A stretch of DNA of 64,000 bases from Tetragenococcus halophilus subsp. halophilus DSM 20339 (GCF_003841405.1 NZ_PXYA01000001.1:620001-684000), one strand, 5' to 3'; shown: positions 38,027 through 47,575, counted from the stretch's first letter. Notes: generated by a model not told the origin, from the sequence alone. Program-made: numbers and translations.

Positions 38027-38329
38027 GATGACATTCCTTCCATAGTCGATCTACTTTTTCCATTTTACCAAAAATTTCAAATTAAAAAAGCAAAAACACA
38101 GATTTCAAAAAATATTTATATAAAATACAAAAAATAAGAATAAAAGCTCTTTTTGTTTCACAACACATTAAACAATTTTTATAAAACAAAGGAACTATTT
38201 GTTTTACAAGAGATTAATTTGCAACATTTCGTGAAACATTTGCAGCTTGTTTTTAAGTGTGGATAACTTCTTAAGAAAAATATAATCCTTTATAAAAAAG
38301 AACCCATGGCATCCATGAGTTCCATCTTA
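38027..38329. other. Intergenic region between the PBP and LCP genes
   Basis: This 303-bp stretch is very AT-rich with no gene. It holds the PBP promoter on the right of 38027 (not resolvable with confidence) and the LCP gene terminator at 38300-38322. Short GTTTCAC/GTGAAAC segments (about 38153 and 38230) could pair but no role is evident. Confidence 0.4.
38300..38322 (-). terminator. Terminator of the LCP gene
   Basis: GAACCCATGG (38300-38309) pairs with CCATGAGTTC (38313-38322) with one mismatch and a 3-nt loop. On the minus strand TTTTTT follows. Confidence 0.8.
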
Positions 38330-39619
38330 TCACTGATAAACATTAAACAAACCATTATTACCGGTATCTGCCTCTTGCTCGTAAACTGGATCATAACTTG
38401 GTATTGCCGGTTGTTCGTAATTTTCTTGCGGTACTTCTTCCTGTGGCGCTTGTGGTTCTTGTTCCTGTGTTTCGTCTGGTTCTTGAGGCTCAGTTGGTAA
38501 TTCAGGTTCTTGCTCTTGTGTTTCAGGATTTTCTTCATTTGGATCTTCGGCCTCATTAGGATTTTCTGATTCTTGTTCATCGTCCTCTTGGCTGTCTGTC
38601 TCGTCACTATCATCATAAAACTGATTACCAATAAAACCATTTTGTGAGTACTCATTTTGTGGATCGATTTCAAGTTCTTCACTGGTTGGTAATTCTAATT
38701 CTCTTTTTAATTGATTTTGCAGATCCAACAACTCATTCATCCCTAGTATTTGATAAGAGACGCCATTAATCATCTGGTTCTGACCTTGAAGCTGTTCTTG
38801 TTCTACATTATCAAAAGCTGGATAATAATTACTTGCAATATCAAGCATGTCATTCCATGAAAGATCTGTTTTGGAATTTTCTTCCACCGCATTTAAGAGA
38901 CTCCGATAATTGCTCACGCTATCAATACTAACCAATTTATCAACAATTTTTGTAACAACTTCACGTTGTCTTCTTTGTCGACCTATATCGCCTTCTGGAT
39001 CGTCTTTTCTCATTCGGGCATAAGCAAGTCCTTTTTCGCCGTCCAATTTATGTTTGCCATCAGGAACATGGACACCTTCTAAAGTAAAGTCAATTTTATT
39101 ATCGACTTCAATGCCGCCCATAGCGTCAATTAAATCAGTCATTCCTTGTAAATTAATTGTCGCATAATGATCAATAGGAATGTCTAGCAATTGTTCCACA
39201 ACATCCATAGTAAGACTCACGCCATCATAAGCATAAGCATGATTTAATTTATCAAAGGTTTGACCATCATCAAGCATATCTGCCATAATATCACGTTCTA
39301 AACTCACAATAGTGGATTCTTCTTTTTCGGGATTAACTGTCACCACCATCATACTATCTGTACGAGCTGGATCTTCATCGTCTTCTTTACGACCTAAGCC
39401 ACCTGAATCAACCCCTAGTAGCAAAATAGAAAAAGGTTCACGATCAGCAATACTGACTTCCTTATCTCTTTTACCTGATCTTCGGTTAATCTCTTCATTA
39501 ATATTATTTATCGCACTGTTTGCATCATCTAAAGCCTGCATTCCATAAGCAGTTATGCCAGCAACGACTAAAGCGAGTGCTGTTAATATACCCACGATAA
39601 TTTTCTGATATAAACGCAT
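38330..39619 (-). CDS. LytR-CpsA-Psr (LCP) family cell wall polymer ligase
   Basis: LCP proteins attach teichoic acids or capsule to peptidoglycan from a lipid-linked donor. An N-terminal signal anchor (IIVGILTALALVVAGITAYG) is followed by the LCP core: FSILLLGVDSGG, RTDSMMVVTVNPEK, SLERDIMADM, KLNHAYAYDG and YARMRKDDPEGDIGRQRRQ. The last 100 residues are a low-complexity tail rich in Glu, Pro and Gln, probably exposed or wall-spanning. The length is 429 aa. It lies downstream of tagHG and tarD, in keeping with teichoic acid attachment. Confidence 0.92.
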   Translation of the reverse strand: MRLYQKIIVGILTALALVVAGITAYGMQALDDANSAINNINEEINRRSGKRDKEVSIADREPFSILLLGVDSGGLGRKEDDEDPARTDSMMVVTVNPEKEESTIVSLERDIMADMLDDGQTFDKLNHAYAYDGVSLTMDVVEQLLDIPIDHYATINLQGMTDLIDAMGGIEVDNKIDFTLEGVHVPDGKHKLDGEKGLAYARMRKDDPEGDIGRQRRQREVVTKIVDKLVSIDSVSNYRSLLNAVEENSKTDLSWNDMLDIASNYYPAFDNVEQEQLQGQNQMINGVSYQILGMNELLDLQNQLKRELELPTSEELEIDPQNEYSQNGFIGNQFYDDSDETDSQEDDEQESENPNEAEDPNEENPETQEQEPELPTEPQEPDETQEQEPQAPQEEVPQENYEQPAIPSYDPVYEQEADTGNNGLFNVYQ

Positions 39620-39732
39620 CCCACACCTCTTTTTCTCCTAAAAAGATATTACATATAATCTTGGCATAATTCCCTTAACTTTACAATATACCGTTTTTTT
39701 TATTACCAAATTTTAAAAAACGAAAAATATAT

Positions 39733-40542
39733 TTAAATATAATCCACAAATTTAGCACGGAATTTCATATGCAAATGACTACCTAATATCAATAAAATAA
39801 ATACAATTCCCCAAAAAACTAAGGTATAGGTAGCTTTTTCAAAAAACCATCCTCGACTCAAAAAAGTATCGCGAAAACCGTCAATAATATAGTAAATAGG
39901 GTTTAACCTTAAAATCTTTACAATAAAATCTGGCAACCCACTATCTTCAATATTTACAATAGCTCCAGATACATAAAATAAAAGCCTTATAACAGACTGC
40001 AAGAAAATGTGGTAATCACGGACCAATATTGTAATGGTGGCATTTAATAAGCCAAAGGCAAATAAAAATGAAATCATGCAAATGAAATAATAAATATATT
40101 GAATCCAATATACACTCGGACTAATACCAAAAGATAAAACTGTTCCAATAACAATAGCCACCATAGGAAAATACGAACTCAAATTACCCACAATATTAGT
40201 GGTTGGTAAGACACTGACTGGAAATTTCATTTTAGACACTAGACTGATTTGTTTATAAATGCTATTTGACGCCCCTAAAATGGAAGAATTAATATAGAAC
40301 CAGGCGGTAATTCCAATTAACATCCACACAATAAAGGGAAGATCTCCAACCTCTTGACCTTGTCTGAGGCCAACACCAAAAACTAAGTAATAAATCCCAA
40401 CTTGGATCGCTGGATTTAAGATTTGCCACGCAAGTCCTAAATAATGACTTTGATAATCCGCTTTATCTTCATATCGAGACATTCGAAATATCATGCCGAT
40501 ATGCTGAAATTGTTCTTTTATGACCGTAATAATCTCTTTCAC
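39733..40542 (-). CDS. tagG: Teichoic acid ABC transporter permease
   Basis: This is the membrane subunit of the exporter that moves wall teichoic acid precursors across the membrane. It is an ABC-2 type permease of 269 aa with six hydrophobic segments. The N-terminal MSRYEDKADYQSHYLGLAWQ, the PFIVWMLIGITAWFYINSSI segment and the C-terminal LNPIYYIIDGFRD are typical of TagG. It lies 27 bp after tagH. Confidence 0.92.
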   Translation of the reverse strand: MKEIITVIKEQFQHIGMIFRMSRYEDKADYQSHYLGLAWQILNPAIQVGIYYLVFGVGLRQGQEVGDLPFIVWMLIGITAWFYINSSILGASNSIYKQISLVSKMKFPVSVLPTTNIVGNLSSYFPMVAIVIGTVLSFGISPSVYWIQYIYYFICMISFLFAFGLLNATITILVRDYHIFLQSVIRLLFYVSGAIVNIEDSGLPDFIVKILRLNPIYYIIDGFRDTFLSRGWFFEKATYTLVFWGIVFILLILGSHLHMKFRAKFVDYI

Positions 40543-40569
40543 AAAACTCTTCCTTTTCTACAACGATGT

Positions 40570-41628
40570 TTATTGAAAAACACGCATAATTATATCTGCT
40601 GGGTTTCCAATGGCATAAGTCAACGATTTTCCACTAAAAGACACTATCATACAAAAGATAGTCGCTAATATCGTCACAAGCAAAAGCAGCCTTGTGGGAG
40701 CAGTCATTTTATCACCAAGAGGAGTACGCGCTAAATTCTTGGCCAGCTGTTCTTTACTTAAGTCTTGCTTTCGTAGTTCTTCGTCTTCTGTCACACGTTC
40801 TTTTAAAGTTTCTAAAGTAAAATTCTTTTGCCCCTCTTTTTGTTGTGTTTGGTATTTTTTTTGTTCTTTCTTTGACAATTTTTTGAACCAACTAATAAAT
40901 TCTTTATAATGCTCCATTACTTCGGCTGTAGGTCCAAATTCGCGTACGCCTCCATAATGCATCCAAATCGTCTTATCACATAACTTCTCTACTTGCTTTA
41001 AAGCATGGCTCACAAAAAAGATAGTCTTTCCTTGTTCTTTGAATTCTAAAATTTTATCGACACATTTTTGGTAAAACGTATCATCACCAACTGATAAAGC
41101 CTCATCAATAACTAAAATATCCGGATCATTATGTACCGCGATAGAAAAGCCCAAACGTGAGCGCATCCCGCTGGAATAATTTTTCACTGGTTGGTGTATA
41201 AAATCCCCTAAATCAGCAAAAGCAATAATATCATCAATGCGTTCATCAATTTGTTTATTGGTCATACCAGACATTAATGCTTTCAAACGAATATTTTCAA
41301 GCCCAGTTAATTGTTTTTTTAAACCAGCACCAATGGAGATAATCGTAGGTTCTCCATTGATTTCCATTGTTCCTGAAGTAGGTGGGATAATACCACTAAT
41401 AATATTGGATAAGGTGGATTTTCCAGATCCATTAATTCCAATGAGACCAATGGACTCCCCATCCTTTACTTCAAAGCTCGCACCTTTTAAAGCCCAGAAA
41501 CTAGGAATGTTACTACGAGAAAATTTAAAAAGCGATTTTATTTTATCTGATTTTTTCTTATAAAGATCGTATTCCTTAGTAACTAAAGTAGCTCGTACTT
41601 TTACATCATCGTTTTTCAATTTATTCAT
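40570..41628 (-). CDS. tagH: Teichoic acid ABC transporter ATP-binding protein
   Basis: This is the ATPase partner of TagG. Walker A is [12 protein letters not shown], the signature is [14 protein letters not shown], and Walker B is [13 protein letters not shown]. The N-terminal [20 protein letters not shown] is typical of O-antigen/teichoic acid exporters. A C-terminal extension with a hydrophobic segment ([19 protein letters not shown]) reflects the extended TagH architecture. The length is 352 aa. The ribosome site is weak. The order here is tagH then tagG. Confidence 0.93.
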   Translation of the reverse strand: MNKLKNDDVKVRATLVTKEYDLYKKKSDKIKSLFKFSRSNIPSFWALKGASFEVKDGESIGLIGINGSGKSTLSNIISGIIPPTSGTMEINGEPTIISIGAGLKKQLTGLENIRLKALMSGMTNKQIDERIDDIIAFADLGDFIHQPVKNYSSGMRSRLGFSIAVHNDPDILVIDEALSVGDDTFYQKCVDKILEFKEQGKTIFFVSHALKQVEKLCDKTIWMHYGGVREFGPTAEVMEHYKEFISWFKKLSKKEQKKYQTQQKEGQKNFTLETLKERVTEDEELRKQDLSKEQLAKNLARTPLGDKMTAPTRLLLLVTILATIFCMIVSFSGKSLTYAIGNPADIIMRVFQ

Positions 41629-41759
41629 CCATTCTTAACTACTCTTTATATAACAAAACATTTATAGCATAGCATATTTTTCCTGTGAAAAGAATACAAA
41701 CAAAAAAACTAATAAGCAATTTAGTATTTTTTTAATGAAGATCTATGAATAATTAGAAG

Positions 41760-41998
41760 ACTACGTCCGCTTACGCTCTCCTAAAGTACTGTTCATCTCT
41801 TCGCTTACGCTTCGATCTCATCAAGGGCTAAGTGACAAGTCACTAAGTCCTTGAAGGATCAGCTTTCAGCTCCCTTCGCTCGCTGAGTCGCTGTGATTTG
41901 AAAATTAAAGACACTACACCTCACTTTCGCTCGCTCTAGTACTGTTCATCATCAGCTTTCAGCTCCCTTTGGTCGCTGAGTCGCTGTGATTCACAGCA
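41760..41998. repeat. Non-coding repeat cluster upstream of tagH
   Basis: A 41-bp unit at 41858-41898 recurs at 41951-41991 with two mismatches; it contains GCTGAGTCGCTGTGATT. AGTACTGTTCATC occurs at 41785-41797 and 41938-41950. A hairpin of AGTGAC-AA-GTCACT lies between (about 41830-41844). The GC content is higher than the surroundings. No ORF or RNA gene is recognised. The interval 41629-42029 holds nothing else except the tarD terminator. Confidence 0.7.
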
Positions 41999-42000
41999 AA

Positions 42001-42022
42001 AAAGCCGAGTCGCCTCGACTTT
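42001..42022 (-). terminator. tarD terminator
   Basis: AAAGCCGAG (42001-42009) pairs with CTCGACTTT (42014-42022) with one mismatch. On the minus strand TTTT follows at once. Confidence 0.75.
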
Positions 42023-42029
42023 TTGCTTA

Positions 42030-42425
42030 CTATAATTTCAAATCATTTTTTATTTGCGTGGTTGAAACTTCTGGTGTACGTGGCAAGTAAACGACTGTTG
42101 CATCCGTTTGTTCTTCAACAAAGTCAAATTCACCGACCCAGTCATCTCCCATAACAAAAGTATCGATATGATATTCTACAACGTCTTTTACCTTTTGGCC
42201 CCAACCTTCTTCTGGGATAACCAAGTCGACGTAACGAATCGCTTCAAGTAACTGCTTACGTTTTTCGTAATCAAAATAACATTTCTTTTGTTTTTCTTTC
42301 CAGTTAAATTCATCTGTTGATAAAGCAACGATCAAATAATCACCTTGCTCTTTAGCACGTCTTAATAAGTTAATGTGTCCATAATGCAGTAAGTCAAACG
42401 TGCCGTATGTAATAACTCTTTTCAT
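42030..42425 (-). CDS. tarD: Glycerol-3-phosphate cytidylyltransferase
   Basis: This enzyme makes CDP-glycerol, the donor for poly(glycerol phosphate) teichoic acids. At 131 aa it is the single-domain TagD type. TYGTFDLLHYGHINLLRRAK holds the HxGH catalytic motif, and RTPEVSTTQIK the second signature. It supplies the substrate for the CDP-glycerol transferase encoded at 59105. The IS110-type element lies just upstream, so its promoter may be close to or within the left end of that element. Confidence 0.95.
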   Translation of the reverse strand: MKRVITYGTFDLLHYGHINLLRRAKEQGDYLIVALSTDEFNWKEKQKKCYFDYEKRKQLLEAIRYVDLVIPEEGWGQKVKDVVEYHIDTFVMGDDWVGEFDFVEEQTDATVVYLPRTPEVSTTQIKNDLKL

Positions 42426-42559
42426 GTTCTAACCTCACTCGTAAAATATATTTGTAAGCATCATTTCTGATGTCTTACGATTGGTTCTTTGAAAAATAAA
42501 TAAATAACATCAAAGCCTAGTCGTTTTTCTTTCGTCGGGTCCAAAGAAGCGTGGGTATC

Positions 42560-42890
42560 TTAAGGAATGATGCACACTTCTTTATGGGAGTTTGTTTCGA
42601 TATTGTGTGGTTTCTGAGATATAATTGTCTGTGGAAAGGATCCACATGGGATAGTGCTATTGCCTCCTGTAGCTTGTCTACGATCATAAGCATGCAACCC
42701 AGACCGTTGTTATACTACCAACACACTATCTGTTTTTGCCTTCGTTTAAGCTTATCTTTAACAGAAGATTCGAACGCAGCTCTTAAACTTTGGCTATCAT
42801 ATTCTTGTACACGAGGTTGTGGTTACACAACGTGTATCTCGGGAAGCCCACAGTATCGAAGCATTTTCCTAAAAATTTTAGAAAGGAGGT
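42560..42890 (+). ncRNA. Candidate IS110 bridge RNA region
   Basis: The non-coding stretch before the transposase can fold into several hairpins: GTGGA-AAGGA-TCCAC near 42632-42646; ATCTT-TAACAG-AAGAT near 42753-42768; and a longer one at 42808-42836 in which TACACG pairs with CGTGTA and TTGTG with CACAA. Known IS110-group elements express a structured guide RNA from this end. The assignment is by position and foldability only. Confidence 0.4.
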
Positions 42891-42899
42891 CCTTCCCTC

Positions 42900-44150
42900 A
42901 TGAAATGTTTTGTAGGAATCGATGTCAGCTCCGAAAAACTAGACAGTTGTTTTCTGGACGACGAAAAAAATATCCTGTGCCAAACCACCTATGTCAATGA
43001 CACTTTAGGTGCGACGGCTTTAAAGAAACAAATCTTACAGCTACACCAAATCTATGATTTTGACAAAGTCGTGATTGGTATGGAAGCAACGTCCATGTAC
43101 AGCTATCACCCAGCCATGAATTTCCATCAAGATGAACAACTCCAGGAAATTCAGGCCATTACGACCATCGAAAATCCACATCGTATCAAACAATATGCCA
43201 AAATGTTTGATACAGATAAGACTGATACGATTGATGCCTTTATGATCGCTGATTATTTAAGGAACCAGCATTATACGACATCTCCTGTAAAAGAAGAAAA
43301 ATATATGGCCTTACAACGTTTGACGCGTGCACGTTATCAAACCGTATGCCAACTGGTTGAAGTCAAACAACACTTTATCGAAAATCTTTCGTATAAGTGT
43401 AACACCTTAAAAAAGGAATTACGTGACGCGCCTGGAAGCACGACGGTCTTTAGTGCCGCAATCATGGATCTATTTACCCAGGATCTTTCGATGGATGATC
43501 TCGCACAGCTCCCTTTAGATGATTTAGCGGACTGGCTTCAAAAGAAAGGGCGCGGTCGTTTTAAAGACCCTCAAGGTCTAGCGAAAACCATTCAAAAGGC
43601 CATCCGTACGTCCTACCGGCTAGATAAAGCGGTCAACCAATCAGTCGATATTGTTTTAAGTGTTTTCGTTCGAGAAATCCGTGGCTTAGAAAAAGCGATT
43701 AAGGATTTTGATAAGGCCATTGAAGACCTTGTCCAAACCATTCCAGAATATCAATGCTTAACCAGCATTCCCGGCGTAGGCAAAGTTTATGCGGCTGGGC
43801 TATTAGCTGAAATCGGTCAAATCGAACGTTTTAAAGACCAGGCCCATTTAGCGAAATATGCTGGACTTTTCTGGAAAAAACACGAATCCGGTAGTCATTC
43901 ACGGGAGAATACGCCATTGACGAAAAAAGGGAATCGTTATTTTCGTTATTACTTAGTTGAAGCTGCCAACTCTGTGAGACGCTATCTTCCGGAATATCAA
44001 ATGTATTACCGTAAAAAATATCAAGAAACCCCCAAACATCAACATAAAAGAGCCATCGTTTTAACTGCAAGAAAATTTGTGCGCTTGGTGGATACGCTGT
44101 TACGTAACCATCAACTCTATACGCCCCCTAGGAGCGTGATAGAAAAATAA
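42900..44150 (+). CDS. IS110-family transposase (recombinase)
   Basis: This is an intact 416-aa DEDD-type recombinase. FVGIDVSSEKLDSCFLD carries the first Asp, VIGMEATSMYSYH the Glu, and TDKTDTIDAFMIADYL the last Asp residues. The C-terminal Tnp20 region holds LTSIPGVGKVYAAGLLAEIG and RYYLVEAANSVRRY. A strong AGAAAGGAGG precedes the ATG by about ten bases. These enzymes insert DNA under the guidance of a bridge RNA. The intact frame and strong ribosome site suggest recent activity. A 6-bp hairpin (AATAAC/GTTATT) overlaps the stop codon. Confidence 0.92.
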   Translation: MKCFVGIDVSSEKLDSCFLDDEKNILCQTTYVNDTLGATALKKQILQLHQIYDFDKVVIGMEATSMYSYHPAMNFHQDEQLQEIQAITTIENPHRIKQYAKMFDTDKTDTIDAFMIADYLRNQHYTTSPVKEEKYMALQRLTRARYQTVCQLVEVKQHFIENLSYKCNTLKKELRDAPGSTTVFSAAIMDLFTQDLSMDDLAQLPLDDLADWLQKKGRGRFKDPQGLAKTIQKAIRTSYRLDKAVNQSVDIVLSVFVREIRGLEKAIKDFDKAIEDLVQTIPEYQCLTSIPGVGKVYAAGLLAEIGQIERFKDQAHLAKYAGLFWKKHESGSHSRENTPLTKKGNRYFRYYLVEAANSVRRYLPEYQMYYRKKYQETPKHQHKRAIVLTARKFVRLVDTLLRNHQLYTPPRSVIEK

Positions 44151-44371
44151 CATCAACGTTATTTGCGTACTTCTTAGGAAACGGCCTGTGAAAACGCTTG
44201 ATTTGCGCAGGTCTAGTTCAGTGATCCCTTTTTTAGGTTTTAAACAAGAAAGATTTTCATTTTTTATCTTGACTCTTGACCACTATGCTTATTTTTAATA
44301 TATTGAAGATATCAAAAAAATAAAAAAATAGCAACTTTGTTAAAAAAAAGCTAAGAAATGTTTCATAATTA

Positions 44372-44854
44372 TTATTCTTTTTCAAAAACATAATCTACCA
44401 TTTGATAACCTTCACCGATATTTGTAATTTTTTCTTTTAACAATTGAAAACCCAAATGTTGGTAAACACGAATCGCTTGTGTGTTTCCTTGATTCACCCA
44501 TAAGCGCTGTTTTAATCCATATTTTTCTCCTAATTCATCAAAAAAGTCAAAAATTTCTCGCATAAAACCTTGGTTCCGATATTCACTTGCAATATAAATC
44601 TTGCTTAAATATAAATAGTCCTTTCTCACTTCATAAGCGATATAACCAACATATACACCATTTATTAATAAAGCGTAATAATTTACACCCGCAGAAATTT
44701 CTTGCATGATCAAATCTTTACTCTGATAACTTTCCAACATGTATTCTACCTGATTACTACCTATAACCGGTGTGAAAACTTCTTTCCAAATTTTAACTAA
44801 AACTGGATAAAAATCATCCAACTGTTCTTTTGTGGTAATTTTTATTTTTTCCAA
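44372..44854 (-). CDS. GNAT family N-acetyltransferase
   Basis: This 160-aa protein has the GNAT fold. YLSKIYIASEYRNQGFMREI is the acetyl-CoA-binding motif A (normally RxxGxG/A; here RNQGFM). RLWVNQGNTQAIRVYQHLGF is the downstream motif B. The substrate is unknown. It is transcribed separately from sodA. Confidence 0.85.
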   Translation of the reverse strand: MEKIKITTKEQLDDFYPVLVKIWKEVFTPVIGSNQVEYMLESYQSKDLIMQEISAGVNYYALLINGVYVGYIAYEVRKDYLYLSKIYIASEYRNQGFMREIFDFFDELGEKYGLKQRLWVNQGNTQAIRVYQHLGFQLLKEKITNIGEGYQMVDYVFEKE

Positions 44855-44890
44855 AGCGACAAACCCCTCTGTACAAACCTTCTATTAGAT

Positions 44891-44921
44891 AAAACCTCCC
44901 GCATTTCTGGCGAGAGGTTTT
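44891..44921 (-). terminator. sodA terminator
   Basis: AAAACCTCCCGC (44891-44902) pairs with GCGAGAGGTTTT (44910-44921) with one mismatch. It lies about 25 bases past the sodA stop. Confidence 0.75.
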
Positions 44922-44947
44922 ATTCTACTTATGCCAAAACAACAAAA

Positions 44948-45556
44948 TTATTTCGCTGCTTCGTAATTTTTATTCGCTTGATCCCAATTCACGATATGCC
45001 AAAAAGCAGCAATGTAATCAGGTCTTACATTTTTGTATTTCAAATAATAAGCATGTTCCCATACGTCTAAACCAAGTACAGGTGTTTGACCATCAGTTAA
45101 TGGAGAATCTTGGTTCGGTGTGGAAGTGATTTTTAATTTTCCATTATCTAAAACTAACCAAGCCCAACCAGAACCAAAGCGTCCTGTAGCCGCTGTCTTA
45201 AATTCATCTTTAAATGAATCAAAACTACCAAATTCTTTGTCGATCGCGTTTCCTAATGCGCCTGTTGGTTCGCCCCCACCATCAGGGGATAAAATCTTCC
45301 AAAAGAAAGCATGGTTTGCATGACCGCCACCATTATTACGAACCGCAGTATAAATATCTTCAGGTACATTTTTTAAATCAGCAACTAGATCTTCCACTGA
45401 TTTTTCGCCCAACTCCGGATGTTTTTCAATAGCTGCATTCAAATTGTTAACGTAAGTGTTATGATGCTTGTCATGATGTAGGTGCATTGTTTCTTCATCA
45501 AAGTAAGGTTCCAAAGCATCATATGCATAAGGTAAATCTGGTAAAGTGTAAGCCAT
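44948..45556 (-). CDS. sodA: Superoxide dismutase, Mn/Fe type
   Basis: This enzyme converts superoxide to hydrogen peroxide and oxygen. The metal ligands are His in MHLHHDKHH, His in [13 protein letters not shown], and Asp and His in [14 protein letters not shown]. The residues [14 protein letters not shown] and the following text favour manganese (or cambialistic) use, as in other lactic acid bacteria. The length is 202 aa. The N-terminus [20 protein letters not shown] is typical. Confidence 0.96.
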   Translation of the reverse strand: MAYTLPDLPYAYDALEPYFDEETMHLHHDKHHNTYVNNLNAAIEKHPELGEKSVEDLVADLKNVPEDIYTAVRNNGGGHANHAFFWKILSPDGGGEPTGALGNAIDKEFGSFDSFKDEFKTAATGRFGSGWAWLVLDNGKLKITSTPNQDSPLTDGQTPVLGLDVWEHAYYLKYKNVRPDYIAAFWHIVNWDQANKNYEAAK

Positions 45557-45644
45557 TTCTAAATTCCTCCTAAAATAATACTTATTAATTACAAGTTAAG
45601 ACTATCAAAGAAAGCGATTTTATTCAAAACAAATGCTCCTATTT

Positions 45645-46075
45645 TTAAGAGACGCGACGGAAAACCAAAAATTTACTAAATAAGTAATTAGCAATCCCCA
45701 CCAAGATTTGCGTCAACACTTTGGCTAAGCCATTACCAAGCTGCATCCATTCTCTTAACAAATACATAAAGCTGATATCAATCCCCAAAGCAAACAAGCG
45801 AAATAACATAAATCGTAAAAACTCTGTCCAATAAGCAAAACGGCTGGACGATTTTGAATGAAAAACCCACAATTTGTTTGTCACAAAAGCAAACACATTC
45901 GCTAAAAACCAAGAAATAATCGTGGCTGTCATATAGTGAACGTGAAAAATCCCATGCATAAAAAATGGATAATGATATTAGCAATCGTCGCTAATTGGCC
46001 AAAAAAAAGATAAGCAACAAATTCCCATAGTCCCTTACGTTCTAGCCAATTTTTGTATTGACGAAGATGTTGCAT
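45645..46075 (-). pseudogene. GtrA family membrane protein, one frameshift
   Basis: Reading from ATG 46073-46075 gives MQHLRQYKNWLERKGLWEF and then VAYLFFGQLATIANIIIHF before the frame is lost. The next frame (to 45645) continues MHGIFHVHYMTATIISWFLA and FVTNKLWVF. The break is at a run of six T on the minus strand (complement of 45960-45965). Seven T would join the frames into 143 residues, matching the 142-aa paralogue at 46096. GtrA proteins are small four-helix membrane proteins that assist undecaprenyl-phosphate-linked sugar transfer. Confidence 0.75.
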
Positions 46076-46095
46076 GAAAAATTACTCCTTAAAAA

Positions 46096-46524
46096 TCAGG
46101 TATTTTTTTGCGTAAAAATAAAAAATTTACTAAAAACATAATTAGCAACTACAATAATAATCTGGGTTATGAGTTTTGCCCAAAACTCTTTCATATTTAA
46201 ACTATCAACAAAGAGCAACATGCACCCCATATCGATACCAAAGGAAACAATGCGGTAAAAGAAAAATTTACTTAGTTCAGAAAAAAATCGCTTCATGCTA
46301 GTTGTTTGTGACTTAAAAACCCATCTTTTATTAGTAGCAAAAGCAAATAACACAGAAAAAATCCATGAAAGTGTATTTGATATAACTAAATTCCAGCCAA
46401 ACAATCTTCTAGCTAAAAAGAATGTAATAAAATTTACGACAGTGGTCATACCACCAAAAAATAAATAAGCAATAATTTCTTGTAGTTTCTGGTCCTCTTT
46501 TAATCTTTTGATTAGTTGCTTCAA
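46096..46524 (-). CDS. GtrA family membrane protein
   Basis: This 142-aa protein has four transmembrane segments. EIIAYLFFGGMTTVVNFITF at the N-terminus, FAFATNKRWVFKS in the centre and VVANYVFSKFFIF at the end are GtrA family signatures. Members are thought to flip or assist a lipid-linked sugar made by a GT2 glycosyltransferase such as the one at 48634. It is followed by a frameshifted paralogue 20 bp downstream. Confidence 0.9.
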   Translation of the reverse strand: MKQLIKRLKEDQKLQEIIAYLFFGGMTTVVNFITFFLARRLFGWNLVISNTLSWIFSVLFAFATNKRWVFKSQTTSMKRFFSELSKFFFYRIVSFGIDMGCMLLFVDSLNMKEFWAKLITQIIIVVANYVFSKFFIFTQKNT

Positions 46525-46772
46525 TTTGTCACCTCATCCACCACTTCAGTACGAATTTATAACTCTAAATAAAAATATCCTTTTTTCATTTAAAATACAA
46601 CAAATTATTTCATTTCTAGAAAATTTTTATAAAATATCTTCCTTTAAGCTAGGACACTAGTTGATTTCAAACCGTCTCTTTTAAGATTAAAGTTAGAATT
46701 CTTCTTGTTTTCTCACTTTTAGTTAGATAAAATATTAGGTATGAATAAAAATAAAATTAAGAGGGTTACAAT

Positions 46773-47570
46773 ATGAGTTTTCTTCAGTTAGTAAAAAATT
46801 CAATACTGCATTTTAATGAGTTAAAAAACGCCAAAAATATCGGTTTTGGAAAGATGATCCTCTATCTATTGTTACTAAGTCTAATTGCAGCCATACCTAT
46901 CACACTGCAAGTACGTCAGGTTTTTTCGGATATCCAATCGGACGGACAAGAAATCGCTGAACAGATTCCTGATTTCACAGTCGAAGATGGAAAAATGCAG
47001 ACAAATGAACAAGATGGATTTATCTATCAGACGGATTCGATTATTTTCACCTTTGACCCTGAAGGACAACGAACTTCTGATGATATTTCAAAAGATATGA
47101 TCGGTAATTTTTTGAGCATAGGTTTGTTACAAGAAGAAGCAGTGTTAAGCCTTCAGTCCAATGAAGCAACAGAAACGATATTTGGCAACAATCAGTTTGA
47201 GTTATCTTATGATGATAGTCGGATGCAAAATTTAACTGGGGAAATGATTCGAAATGAATTAAGTCAAAGTAAACTACCTTGGTGGACACTCTTAGTGGCA
47301 TTACTGGTTGCTACTTATCCTTCTTTTATCAACTTGATTGTCATTTTATTGATTACGACTATCATTGGAAACTTATACAGCCGTATTCAGCGTACTAGCA
47401 ATCGATTTTTGGACAATTTAAAAATCATGATTGCAAGCGCAACTTTACCCGTTATTATAGGCGCGGTGATCAATAGTTTTTCTGCAGGTTTCGATAGTAC
47501 AATGCTAATTGCTATTTTAGCATTCTTTATCTTTATGCAAGCTATTAAAAGCACGAAAAAAATTGAATAA
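46773..47570 (+). CDS. DUF1189 family membrane protein
   Basis: This 265-aa protein has an N-terminal hydrophobic segment (MILYLLLLSLIAAIPITLQV), an extracellular acidic domain of about 115 residues, and three to four C-terminal membrane segments. This is the layout of DUF1189. The function is unknown. AGAGGG is seven bases before the ATG. It is a single gene with its own terminator, on the opposite strand to the neighbouring gtrA genes. Confidence 0.82.
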   Translation: MSFLQLVKNSILHFNELKNAKNIGFGKMILYLLLLSLIAAIPITLQVRQVFSDIQSDGQEIAEQIPDFTVEDGKMQTNEQDGFIYQTDSIIFTFDPEGQRTSDDISKDMIGNFLSIGLLQEEAVLSLQSNEATETIFGNNQFELSYDDSRMQNLTGEMIRNELSQSKLPWWTLLVALLVATYPSFINLIVILLITTIIGNLYSRIQRTSNRFLDNLKIMIASATLPVIIGAVINSFSAGFDSTMLIAILAFFIFMQAIKSTKKIE

Positions 47571-47575
47571 CCTTA

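Larger units (their letters stand above)
42500..44250 (+). mobile_element. IS110-family insertion sequence (limits approximate)
   Basis: An intact DEDD transposase gene has about 400 bp of non-coding DNA before it and about 100 bp after it. IS110-group elements lack long terminal inverted repeats, and here no clear ends could be fixed by eye. A long non-coding 5' end is the arrangement in which this family encodes its bridge RNA. Confidence 0.7.

Noticed and set aside
38290..38682. 130-aa minus-strand ORF in the LCP tail
   Set aside because: It is a low-complexity shadow of the Glu/Pro/Gln-rich LCP tail and reaches into the terminator.
42551..43000. 149-aa plus-strand ORF before the IS110 transposase
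   Set aside because: It overlaps the transposase start in another frame, has no recognisable domain, and covers the structured non-coding end.
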